A stretch of DNA of 64,000 nucleotides, from assembly GCF_003838195.1 (NCBI RefSeq), contig NZ_RCBY01000015.1:1-64000 (forward strand), in the 5' to 3' direction. The number at the start of each line of letters is the position of its first letter. The stretch's first letter is position 1. This stretch comes from Okeania hirsuta. Its GTDB lineage: Bacteria > Cyanobacteriota > Cyanobacteriia > Cyanobacteriales > Microcoleaceae. Positions 17,371 to 25,362 of this stretch are shown here, one piece after another. The notes beneath the pieces are model-generated. The model saw nothing but the letters and a program-made list of their open reading frames with translations. It searched no databases and was not told the origin of the DNA. Both the position numbers and the translations under genes were made by a program.

Positions 17371-18732
17371 TCAAATAGGCTGACGATATTCAAGATAATA
17401 GCGCATTTTTTGAGCGAATAAACTTGTCATTTTTTGGTATTTCTTTGCTGTAGAAATTTCCTTAGCTGCCTCTAGAAAAACGGTTTCATCTAAATAACGA
17501 CTTAATAGTTCAATTAAAGAATCAAAAGCATTTGGATCTAAAACCCCTTGATTTGAATTTAACTCTGCTTGATTCAACAAAATCTGGAGCAATTGCTCCA
17601 TTACTTGTTCTCGAATTTGCTTCAGCAATTGCTTGAGTTTTAAAATTCGACTAACTTGAGATTGATTATTCATATTTAATTGTTTAGCTACTTCACTTTG
17701 AGATTTCTTTTCACAATAAATTAGTCGTAAACTAGGTAAAAAATGAGGAGCAAATTCACTATACCAAGCACTTTTTTGTAGTTTCTGCAAACGTTGATAA
17801 AGCACTCCCTCAATAGCATCCATAATAGCTCGATCGCGATGTTCGTCTAGAAATTCAAGTTCCATTGCTGAAGCATTAGAGGGTGGTGAAATCTCAGTTG
17901 GATTTAATATTTGTTCCTGTATAAACTGAGCAATAGTTTTCAATTGTTCGAGTAGTTCATCTGAAGAATTATATATAATTCTCCTTTGACAAAGGCGATC
18001 GCGCATTTCCTGAAGTTGAGACTCAGAAGGTTCAGGACATTTGCCCCTTGCACCCTGTTCTCGTCTGTCACGGCGATATACCCCATGAAATGCTTCTACC
18101 ACATCCCGTTCTTGAGGTGAAAGAGTTTCCATTTGGTAACGCTTAATCTCATTTAGTTTTCCCCAAGGAGTAGTTAAAGATAAACCAAATTCCACCCATA
18201 ACGTTCGAGTTAGTTCTGGGTGGCGACGGGTAAGTAAATAAGTCCAATTCCAGAGTCCAGCTTTATCAGGATTGAATGTTCTCAAAATGTGCGCCCAAAA
18301 ATAGGGGTAAGAAGACTGAGAGTTTTCGCTAACTTCCTGAAAGTTCTTGATTTTACCATCATCAGTGAGTACCAGGTACAACAAGTCTAAGTGGGAAAAA
18401 CCATAGCGATCGCCAAATTGTTGAGCTAATTTTTGACAAGCATGAACAATAGCATGGGAAATGTAACAACGCAAACAAAGTCCTGCTCTTATACTCCAGG
18501 AGTTAGAAGAAGCAGAATTTTGAGATAGAAAGTGAGATAGCAAAGTAGCTTGAATTTTTCGGTCATCTTGGGAGGAGACTTCTTTGAGTTCAGCAATAGA
18601 TGGAAACCAGGTTTGAAATTGTTGTTGAACAGGCAATAGTAAGTCCTCTCGATATCCCTTCTGATAACCAGACACATCATAGCTAGTTAAATCAATTTTG
18701 CATAATGTCCAGTAGTTCTTGCTGAGAACCAT
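17371..18732 (-). CDS. Sigma-70-like regulator with C-terminal helix-turn-helix
   Basis: A 453-residue protein of the divergent cyanobacterial sigma-70-like kind. The middle (about 110-215) resembles sigma region 2, with LDLLYLVLTDDG, FWAHILRTFNPDKAGLWNW and TYLLTRRHPEL. The C-terminal third has a sigma region 4-like helix-turn-helix, LRLIYCEKKSQSEVAKQLNM then NNQSQVSRILKLKQLL. It probably directs transcription of its own small regulon. It is the first gene of the sigma/DUF1822/CHAT set. Assignment as a true sigma factor rather than a DNA-binding relative is likely but not certain. Confidence 0.75.
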   Translation of the reverse strand: MVLSKNYWTLCKIDLTSYDVSGYQKGYREDLLLPVQQQFQTWFPSIAELKEVSSQDDRKIQATLLSHFLSQNSASSNSWSIRAGLCLRCYISHAIVHACQKLAQQFGDRYGFSHLDLLYLVLTDDGKIKNFQEVSENSQSSYPYFWAHILRTFNPDKAGLWNWTYLLTRRHPELTRTLWVEFGLSLTTPWGKLNEIKRYQMETLSPQERDVVEAFHGVYRRDRREQGARGKCPEPSESQLQEMRDRLCQRRIIYNSSDELLEQLKTIAQFIQEQILNPTEISPPSNASAMELEFLDEHRDRAIMDAIEGVLYQRLQKLQKSAWYSEFAPHFLPSLRLIYCEKKSQSEVAKQLNMNNQSQVSRILKLKQLLKQIREQVMEQLLQILLNQAELNSNQGVLDPNAFDSLIELLSRYLDETVFLEAAKEISTAKKYQKMTSLFAQKMRYYLEYRQPI

Positions 18733-18840
18733 TTGTCTCCCCCCTATATTCCTCCACAGTATTATTCAAGATTATTGAATCAGTATTTACGCTGATTAGC
18801 ATTCAAAATTCATTCTCCTAAAGGTTCTATTTTACTCTAG

Positions 18841-18955
18841 TCCCTGATGATTTGAACTTATGCACTTTTGAGAAATATTTTACAGAACTTGCATAAGTTC
18901 TCTCTGACAAGATCTAGTAGGTAATGAACAGACCACATAAATTAAGGTAGAACAT
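18841..18955 (+). promoter_or_regulatory. Repeated leader block, copy 1
   Basis: About 115 bp that recurs at 19,832-19,949 and 19,973-20,090. It contains a perfect inverted repeat ACTTATGCA...TGCATAAGT around a 26-base loop and ends in AATTAAGGT, a ribosome-binding-site-like end. Here it leads into ATGATTATGAAAATA of the lipoprotein gene; the second ATG (18964) corresponds to the start in copy 3. Confidence 0.7.
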
Positions 18956-18963
18956 AAATGATT

Positions 18964-19582
18964 ATGAAAATAAACTTGCCAAAAACCAAACCTAGACTTT
19001 CAATTAGTAGATTTTTGCCAATACCTATTTTCCGCTTGGGAATAATTTCACTGATTTTTTTCCCTTTTTTATTACTGAGTAGTTGTGGAATGATAAGTAC
19101 CCTGGAAGATGTAATAGACATCTCCAGAAAAGAGGGAACAGGGAACAGGGAACAGGGAACAGGGGGGAGTAATTGATAATTTATGGATAAGAATTGATTT
19201 GATTTTTCATTTTTGGAGAAGTCTAATGGAATTATCAGAAGTTCTCAGCAAAAATTATCCAGGAGGAGCTGGTGTATCTTTTAATATTAGAAGCAGTAAT
19301 CACTTAGGTGTTGATTTGACAAATGACGTTAACTATATCAGAAGTTTAGAAATCACTTTTACTGATAAAAGTTGGGATAATTTGACAGAACAAAAACTTC
19401 AAAATATTGCTGAAAATACAGTTAAGTTAGTTAATCAAGAATATCCCAAACTAGCTGATGCAGATTATATATATGTAATCTTTATGTATCAAGACCAAAA
19501 CTCTAATGTAAATCCTATTATTTATAGTAGTTTTACATTTCAAAAAGCAGAAAATTGTTTTCAAATAAAGAAGACCAAATAA
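18964..19582 (+). pseudogene. Lipoprotein gene broken by a family A element
   Basis: The first part (18964-19116) encodes a lipoprotein signal: basic N-terminus, hydrophobic ISLIFFPFLLL, then the lipobox LSSC. The second part (from about 19226) continues in another frame as MELSEVLSKNYPGGAGVSFN through a small alpha/beta domain to 19582. Between them is a 107-bp element flanked by TA. Removing the element and one TA restores ACC CTG GAA GAT GTA ATA ATG GAA TTA in one frame, giving an intact lipoprotein of about 170 residues. The family is not recognised. The 3' part might still be translated from an internal start but would lack export. Confidence 0.85.
19117..19223. mobile_element. MITE-like element, family A, copy 2
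   Basis: Ends GACATCTCCAGAAAA and TTTTTGGAGAAGTC are flanked by TA (19115-19116, 19224-19225). The interior has GGGAACA heptamers and GTAATTGATAATTTATGGAT, nearly identical to the nested copy at 9701-9801. The 109-bp gain explains the frame change in the host gene. Confidence 0.9.
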
Positions 19583-19831
19583 AGCTAGATATAATAATTG
19601 AAATAAAAATATTCAAGTTTCCAAATGGGAGAGTGATGTTTAATTGTCACAGCTATAAACAAAATAGTTAGTTTTATTGTGAATCTACTTGCCAATGGTT
19701 AATTTTTTGGCAAACTTTTCGTTTAATAAATTATTGATTTGATAGTCTAACGATTGATAAATAGTTGTGTTCGATTGATTCATAAGATTTAAAATTTAAA
19801 GCTTCATCAACTAACTTCATTTTTATTATAG
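19583..19831. other. Gene-free A/T-rich gap
   Basis: About 250 bp between the broken lipoprotein gene and the repeated leader blocks. Apart from the CTAACTTCATTTTTATTATAG segment, which is itself duplicated at about 19,952, nothing is recognised. Confidence 0.4.
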
Positions 19832-19949
19832 TCTCTGATGATTTGAACTTATGCACTTTTGAGAAATATTTTACAGAACTTGCATAAGTTCTCTCTGACA
19901 AGATCTAGTAGGTAATGAACAGACCACATCAATTAAGGTGAAACACGAT
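19832..19949 (+). promoter_or_regulatory. Repeated leader block, copy 2 (orphan)
   Basis: Nearly identical to copy 3 (offset 141 bp) but followed by no gene of its own. It ends AAGGTGAAACACGAT and runs straight into the next copy, so it is a tandem duplication of the leader of the 20,092 gene. Confidence 0.75.
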
Positions 19950-19972
19950 AACTAACTTCATTTTTATTATAG

Positions 19973-20090
19973 TCTCTGATGATTTGAACTTATGTACTTT
20001 TGAGAAATATTTTACAGAACTTGCATAAGTTCTCTCTGACAAGAGCTAGTAGTTAATGAACAGACCACATCAATTAAGGTGAAACACGAT
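19973..20090 (+). promoter_or_regulatory. Repeated leader block, copy 3
   Basis: It contains the ACTTATG-type inverted repeat (one change from copies 1 and 2, ACTTATGTA) and ends AAGGTGAAACACGATT just before ATG at 20092. The shared AAGGTG at 9-14 bases before the ATG is the likely ribosome-binding site. Confidence 0.7.
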
Positions 20091-20091
20091 T

Positions 20092-20289
20092 ATGAAAATA
20101 GGTGAAATTTTAATCCGAAGACAATTAATTTCGCAAGTTCAACTAAACCAAGCAATAGACATTCAGACTTCATTGCATATGAAACTAGGAGAACTTTTAA
20201 TGTTCCAAGGTTGGATCCAACCACAAAATTTAGAAGAAGCTTTAAATGAACAATATTGGAGGGAAAATGGTTATTGGATAATTGACTAA
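20092..20289 (+). CDS. Stand-alone MshEN-like mini-protein
   Basis: 65 residues made of two copies of the short motif found in the N-terminal domain of GspE/PilB/MshE ATPases: IGEILIRRQLISQVQLNQAI and LGELLMFQGWIQPQNLEEAL followed by NEQ. In MshE this type of motif binds cyclic di-GMP. Here it stands without an ATPase domain, so it may be a small c-di-GMP-responsive adaptor or just a motif relic. The start is fixed by the leader block with AAGGTG. It lies 174 bp before the DUF2207 gene on the same strand. Its first three codons (ATG AAA ATA) are shared with the lipoprotein gene behind leader copy 1. Confidence 0.6.
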   Translation: MKIGEILIRRQLISQVQLNQAIDIQTSLHMKLGELLMFQGWIQPQNLEEALNEQYWRENGYWIID

Positions 20290-20463
20290 GCATCAATTTA
20301 AGATTAACAATTTCTCTACTTATCAAGGAATAATTATGATTTTTCAGACTTATTGATCTCTGAAATATTGTATTTATGCAAATATTGTGGAGATCAATAC
20401 ACTGAATTTTATTTTGTCTTGATTTGCAACCAAAGTTTTCACTTCGACTCAGGAAAAGAAAAA

Positions 20464-21513
20464 ATGAATGAATTACCAGTTTTGATTGAACCATACTCTC
20501 AAAAAAAATCCCGATTTAAACTACGAAAAATATTAACTTTTTTGGTAGCAATATTGATTGGTTTATCTCCAGCATTACAAACCATTGCTCAGGGAACTTC
20601 TCCTTTTTACTGGGATTTTATCAATGTTGAAATAGATGTGCAAAAAAATGGAGATATGCTGGTCAGCGAAACCCAGAAATATGTATTCACCCAACCCCAT
20701 ACAAACCAACGATATCGATATATTCCACTCGATAAAGTAGATAAAATTACTGATGTTACAGTTTGGGAAAATCAGGAACAGATTCCTAGCAAAACTGGAA
20801 TCAAAAATAACCAGATATGGATTAAATGGCAACATCAACTCAATGCTCCTGAAGCACATACTTTTGTATTGAAATATCGAGTAATTGGTGGTTTACATAT
20901 TAATGAGAGTGGAGATAAGGTTTACTGGAAAGCAATATTTGCTAACCGGAGTGCTGTGATTAAGAATGCCAAAATAATAGTCCGACTGCCGGAGGTTTTA
21001 TCAGAAAAAATTGAAACATATAAAAGTTTTGGAGTGCCAACTAACGCTAAAAAAATCAATTCAACAACTGTAGAATTTGTAGCTCAAAAACCGATTCCAC
21101 CACAAGAAGAAATAGAAGTTATGGTCCTATTTCCTCATAATATTCTTGATGTTTCAAAAGCAAATTGGCAGGGCACTCAACTACATTTGCAGGGCACTCA
21201 ACTAATTAGTTTTCCTTTTTCAGTATTATTAGGAGGCGTAATATCTGTATTATTAGGCATAATATTTGAGCTGCCTCCACTATTGATAGTGATAATGTTT
21301 TTATTGCTCGTCGTGGGTCTTGTTAATAGTAGTAGTAGTAGTGGAAGAGGTAGCATCACTCGCGGTGGCGGTGGCGGCGCTAGTGGCCCTGGTGGCCCTG
21401 GTGGCCCTGGTGGCGGTGGCTGTGGTGGTGGCGGCGGTGGCGGCGGCGGTGGTGGCGGTGGCGGTGGCTGCGGTGGCGGTGGTGGTGGTTGTGGTGGCGG
21501 TGGTGGTGGATAG
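20464..21513 (+). CDS. DUF2207 membrane protein with Gly-rich tail
   Basis: About 350 residues. The N-terminus is a signal or anchor (RKILTFLVAILIGLSPALQ). An extracytoplasmic domain follows with the DUF2207 opening FYWDFINVEIDVQKNGDMLVSE and YRVIGGLHINESGDKVYWK. One or two membrane helices (LLGGVISVLLGIIFELPPLL, IVIMFLLLVVGLV) come next, and then a tail of about 60 residues that is almost pure Gly with scattered Cys, Ser and Pro. The family is usually around 550-650 residues with a larger cytosolic part before the Gly tail, so this is a short form. ATG at 20464 with AGGAAAAG upstream is preferred over an upstream TTG at 20353. Function is unknown. Confidence 0.8.
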   Translation: MNELPVLIEPYSQKKSRFKLRKILTFLVAILIGLSPALQTIAQGTSPFYWDFINVEIDVQKNGDMLVSETQKYVFTQPHTNQRYRYIPLDKVDKITDVTVWENQEQIPSKTGIKNNQIWIKWQHQLNAPEAHTFVLKYRVIGGLHINESGDKVYWKAIFANRSAVIKNAKIIVRLPEVLSEKIETYKSFGVPTNAKKINSTTVEFVAQKPIPPQEEIEVMVLFPHNILDVSKANWQGTQLHLQGTQLISFPFSVLLGGVISVLLGIIFELPPLLIVIMFLLLVVGLVNSSSSSGRGSITRGGGGGASGPGGPGGPGGGGCGGGGGGGGGGGGGGGCGGGGGGCGGGGGG

Positions 21514-21716
21514 TATCAGTTGAACAATTAGGACTACTACCCATTAACCTCACTATATAACGAAATGTTGATGTACCTCATACCCTTGAGATTGCTTACT
21601 TCCACTCCGTTCCAGTCGCAATGACGTAGTTGTAAATTTTCCCACTACTGAACCATTCTCAATATGGCCATAACCACCACCCCCCACTAATACTAAATCC
21701 GCTTACCATAATTAAA

Positions 21717-21909
21717 CTTTTGTAAATCTTCTCCTAAAAAGACTGTAGGGACGTTCCATGGAACGTCCCTACAATGGTTTGACAAAAAGCTGATAATTGC
21801 TGGAATTATCCGCTTTTTGTAAATCTTCTCCTAAAAAGACTGTAGGGACGTTCCATGGAACGTCCCTACAATGGTTTGACAAAAAGCTGATAATTGCTGG
21901 AATTATCCA
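21717..21909. repeat. Tandem duplication, 98-bp period, with GTAGGGACGTT palindromes
   Basis: Two copies of about 94 bp (21717-21811, 21815-21909). Each includes the perfect palindrome GTAGGGACGTTCCATGG and its mirror, followed by AATGGTTTGACAAAAAGCTG. The two copies are practically identical, so the duplication is recent. Confidence 0.88.
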
Positions 21910-21992
21910 ATACTTAAAATTTATAGTAGTCACCAGAGCGGTTAGGACTTTCTCGCACTTCTCAAATTTAGTTCGTGCTGCAAGTTTAACTT

Positions 21993-22613
21993 CTAACTTC
22001 TAACTTCTGCTAAAACACCATTCAGGAAAATATCAGCTAACCCCTCTGCCATTTCCTGCATTGCTTGAGGGGTAGCATCAGGATCTAATAACGTTTTTTG
22101 ACTAAAACCAGCGATCGCAAACATTCCTAAAAATACCCGCGCTACAATTTTCGGATTCATTTGTCGATATACACCCCGCTCCATTGCTGTTGTAAAAAAA
22201 GCCTCCGTTACGTCAGTCATTTTCTCAATAACTTCCGATTGAATTTTATCTCTCAATTCTGGATGAAACTGCGCTTCTAAGAAACAGACTTTCATCATAT
22301 CTGCATTGTGATTAATATTTAACATCCGGCGACGCATCACTTGTGCCACAGCTTTATAACTAGACATCTCACTTAATTCTGTCAATAAATCTGTGAGAAT
22401 TTCAACCCAACCTTCCGTAGCTAACTCAATCAAAATCGCTTTTTTATTAGTAAAATGACGAAACAAAGTACCCTCTGCAACTCCTGCCTTCTTTGCCAAA
22501 TCGCGAATTGTAGTACCATCATATCCAGATTTAGCAAACAACTTTTGAGCTGCTTGTAATATCTTAGTTCGTGTCTGTATTTCCGAAGTTGGTAACTTAG
22601 TTAAAACTTTCAT
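21993..22613 (-). CDS. TetR/AcrR family transcriptional regulator
   Basis: A 206-residue one-component repressor. The N-terminal DNA-binding domain is typical: ILQAAQKLFAKSGYDGTTIR, DLAKKAGVAEGTLFRHF, then NKKAILIELA. The all-helical C-terminal half (residues about 80-200) should bind a small ligand and dimerise; the ligand is not predictable. No transporter or enzyme gene lies divergently next to it: the neighbour across its promoter is a family A element and repeats. ATG at 22613. Confidence 0.9.
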   Translation of the reverse strand: MKVLTKLPTSEIQTRTKILQAAQKLFAKSGYDGTTIRDLAKKAGVAEGTLFRHFTNKKAILIELATEGWVEILTDLLTELSEMSSYKAVAQVMRRRMLNINHNADMMKVCFLEAQFHPELRDKIQSEVIEKMTDVTEAFFTTAMERGVYRQMNPKIVARVFLGMFAIAGFSQKTLLDPDATPQAMQEMAEGLADIFLNGVLAEVRS

Positions 22614-22709
22614 AATAGTTAAAATTTTTATTTTACTTTAATCAGTTGTAGCGTTATGATTTAGCAATTTAAGCATTAATTAACAAAGATTTTAGGTAGT
22701 GGTGCATTA

Positions 22710-22871
22710 GACCTCTGGTGAAAAAGATATAGATTTTTTGCAGGAGTAGGCAACAGACAACAGGCAACAGGCAACAGGTAAGATATTTTTACGAAAAAGG
22801 ATTTTTTATGGTAAATTTTTCTTTCCTTAGCTGATCTAATTAAAAGGTTTCTTTATTTTCCACCAGATGTC
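22710..22871. mobile_element. MITE-like element, family A, copy 3
   Basis: Ends GACCTCTGGTGAAAA and TTTTCCACCAGATGTC are flanked by TA (22708-22709, 22872-22873). At 162 bp it is longer than copies 1 and 2 but shares the GGCAACA heptamers near the left end. Confidence 0.75.
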
Positions 22872-23016
22872 TATTGTAATGGTATAGCTAGTGGGAGCAT
22901 CTTGCTCCCGTTCTAGGTGTTGCTTGTCTCCACTTACCATTACGACTGCTGGACTACCAGATTTTATACATATTTAGGAAAAAAAAGATTTACAGCAGAT
23001 TTCATCAGGCGTGAGG

Positions 23017-23145
23017 TATAGCAATGAGCGCTGGTATATTTACAAATTGCAGGAGAGGCCAAATAGCTAAAAGTCTTATATTATCGGCAATTTCTTCCCC
23101 CTGTTGCCTGTTGCCTGTTGCCTGTTGCCTGCGCACAGCGCTATA
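23017..23145. mobile_element. MITE-like element, family D, copy 1
   Basis: It begins TATAGCAATGAGCGCTGG and ends GCGCACAGCGCTATA. The interior TAGCTAAAAGTCTTATATTATCGG and TTGCCTG heptamers are shared with copies at 34,682-34,812 and 36,388-36,539 (the latter inverted). Confidence 0.75.
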
Positions 23146-23468
23146 TACCCTTCGCGGGCAAGATCCCGCACTGGGAACATTCCGTCGTTAATATTTTTAC
23201 CTCATATACGACCGAATCTGCTGTAATTTTAATTTCACGAGTATAATCGAAAAACTTGCATCCCACACCAATATTCCTAAAATCTCATACTTGAGAATAT
23301 AATTCTAATTGTCACCTAATCATAAATTCAATTAGTTAATGGATTTTACCTATGCAGATATGTCCAAATAACATTGCTATGCGGAGGTCAAAATTTCAAA
23401 TACTTAGAGGTAAGCTCATACCAACAATAGAACTATTTACAGAATTAAATTTTTATTTCCAAATATTT

Positions 23469-25070
23469 ATGCAAACTTTCTTACCAGCTTGGTGTAAAAA
23501 AATAATTAGTGCTAGCTTTGAATTGGCCAAACTAAAAAAACGATCGCTCAACTTATGTGTTTGCTTAATTACCATAAGTTTGTTTTGGTTTGGTTTTCCC
23601 GCAAATACGGCCTTAGCACGGGAATCTACTCCCGACCAAAAAATATCAATTAAGCCTTACCTAGACCGAGTAATTAAAAAAGTAACAGAATTTCGCCTCG
23701 ACAATGGCATGAAATTCATCGTATTGGAAAGACATAATGCCCCCGTTATATCTTTTTCTATTTATGCTGATGTTGGTGGGGCGAACGAACCAGACGGTCA
23801 AACAGGTGTGGCCCATTACCTAGAACATCTAGCTTTTAAAGGCACAAAAAAAATCGGTACAAAAGATTATCAAGCTGAAAAACAAACTTTAGAGAAACTA
23901 GATAAGATATTTGCAGAAATTCAAACAGCTAGTGCTAATCAAAAAACCGAACAAGTCACTCAACTTTTAGCAAAATTTGAGGCAACTCAAAAGCAGGCAT
24001 CTGAATATGTAAATCAAAATGAATTCTCCAAAATAGTCAAACAAGCAGGAGGAGTAGGAATGAATGCTGCCACCTCAGCAGACTACACCCTATACTTCTA
24101 CAGTTTACCTGCCAATAAACTAGAATTATGGATGTCTCTGGAGTCAGAAAGATTTCTGGAACCAGTATTTAGAGAATTTTATAAAGAAAAACAAGTAATT
24201 CTGGAAGAGAGGCGATCGCGCACAGAAAATTCACCCGTTGCCCAACTGTTGGAAAAATTTTTAAGTAAAGCTTTCCAAGTTCATCCTTACCGTCGCCCTG
24301 TCATTGGTTATCAAGAAGATATCGAAAATTTAAGCAGAGAAAACGTGCGCGACTTTTTTGATACACATTATGTTCCCAGTAACTTAACAGTAGGGATAGT
24401 TGGAGATGTCGATCCCAAAGAAGTCAAAAAATTAGCAAAAATTTATTTCGGTCGCTACGAAACTAAAGAAAAACCACCACAACTTAATATTGTCGAACCT
24501 CCCCAAACTGAACCAGGGGAAGTAACAATGAAATTGCAATCCCAACCTTGGTATATAGAAGGTTATCACCGACCTGCAACGAATCATCCCGACAATGTAA
24601 TTTATCAAATGATAACTAGCATCTTGAGTGATGGTCGTACTTCTCGCCTCTATCAGTCATTAGTTGAGAAACAGCGAATAGCTCTCGTAGCAAGAGGAGC
24701 TGGTAGTTATCCAGGAGATAAATATCCACATCTGATGCTATTTTATGCTATGACTGCTCCCAATAGTAATGTAGATGAAGTCGGAGCAGCTTTGCAGACA
24801 GAAATTGAAAAATTGAAAACAGAACCAGTTTCTCAGCAAGAATTAGAAAGGGTGAAAACTCAAGCGCGGGCAGGTTTATTGCGCTCTCTTGACTCTAATA
24901 CAGGAATGGTTTCTGCTCTCTTGAGCTACGAAGTTAAAACTGGTTCGTGGCAAAATCTATTTAAAGAATTAGATGCCATTAATGCAGTAACTACAGAAGA
25001 TATTCTGCGTGTAGCTCAAAAAACTTTCGTTGCCGAAAACCGTACTATTGGTAGACTGCTTCCCAAGTGA
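23469..25070 (+). CDS. M16 family zinc metallopeptidase, active subunit
   Basis: A secreted or periplasmic M16B-type peptidase. A signal-like segment (LNLCVCLITISLFWFGFPA) ends in an ALA motif. The inverted zinc motif HYLEH is present in GVAHYLEHLAFKGT, and the third ligand Glu lies in the downstream EKQVILEERRSR segment. The C-terminal half has the usual M16 substrate-gating domain (DGRTSRLYQSLVE, AGLLRSLDSNTGM). A charged helical insertion follows the active-site helix. ATG at 23469 is preferred; the frame is open back to an ATG at 23352, giving 572 residues. It is followed 292 bp later by a catalytically silent M16 relative, the usual partner arrangement for a heterodimer. Confidence 0.88.
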   Translation: MQTFLPAWCKKIISASFELAKLKKRSLNLCVCLITISLFWFGFPANTALARESTPDQKISIKPYLDRVIKKVTEFRLDNGMKFIVLERHNAPVISFSIYADVGGANEPDGQTGVAHYLEHLAFKGTKKIGTKDYQAEKQTLEKLDKIFAEIQTASANQKTEQVTQLLAKFEATQKQASEYVNQNEFSKIVKQAGGVGMNAATSADYTLYFYSLPANKLELWMSLESERFLEPVFREFYKEKQVILEERRSRTENSPVAQLLEKFLSKAFQVHPYRRPVIGYQEDIENLSRENVRDFFDTHYVPSNLTVGIVGDVDPKEVKKLAKIYFGRYETKEKPPQLNIVEPPQTEPGEVTMKLQSQPWYIEGYHRPATNHPDNVIYQMITSILSDGRTSRLYQSLVEKQRIALVARGAGSYPGDKYPHLMLFYAMTAPNSNVDEVGAALQTEIEKLKTEPVSQQELERVKTQARAGLLRSLDSNTGMVSALLSYEVKTGSWQNLFKELDAINAVTTEDILRVAQKTFVAENRTIGRLLPK

Positions 25071-25362
25071 AGTCAAAATTCAAAATTCAAAAGTCAAAAG
25101 TGAAGTCAAAAATTAAAAGTCAAAAGTCAAAAGTTAAAAGTTCAGGACTTACGCAAAGGCACTATATATAGAGTCTTGGTGTGTTACGCTAGCGCTAACA
25201 CACCCTACTAGACTGACACGCCTAAAAATGTAGGTTGGGTTGAACGGCAGTGAAACCCAACGTAAGCAAGCTTTTGTTGGGTTTCGGTTCCTCAACCCTA
25301 CCTACGTCTGTTCCCTGTTCCCTGTTCCCTATTCCCTATTCCCTTTCATACCAAAACAAACA

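Noticed and set aside
21320-21523. Val/Ala-rich open frame
   Set aside because: Shadow of the Gly-codon tail of the DUF2207 gene in another frame.
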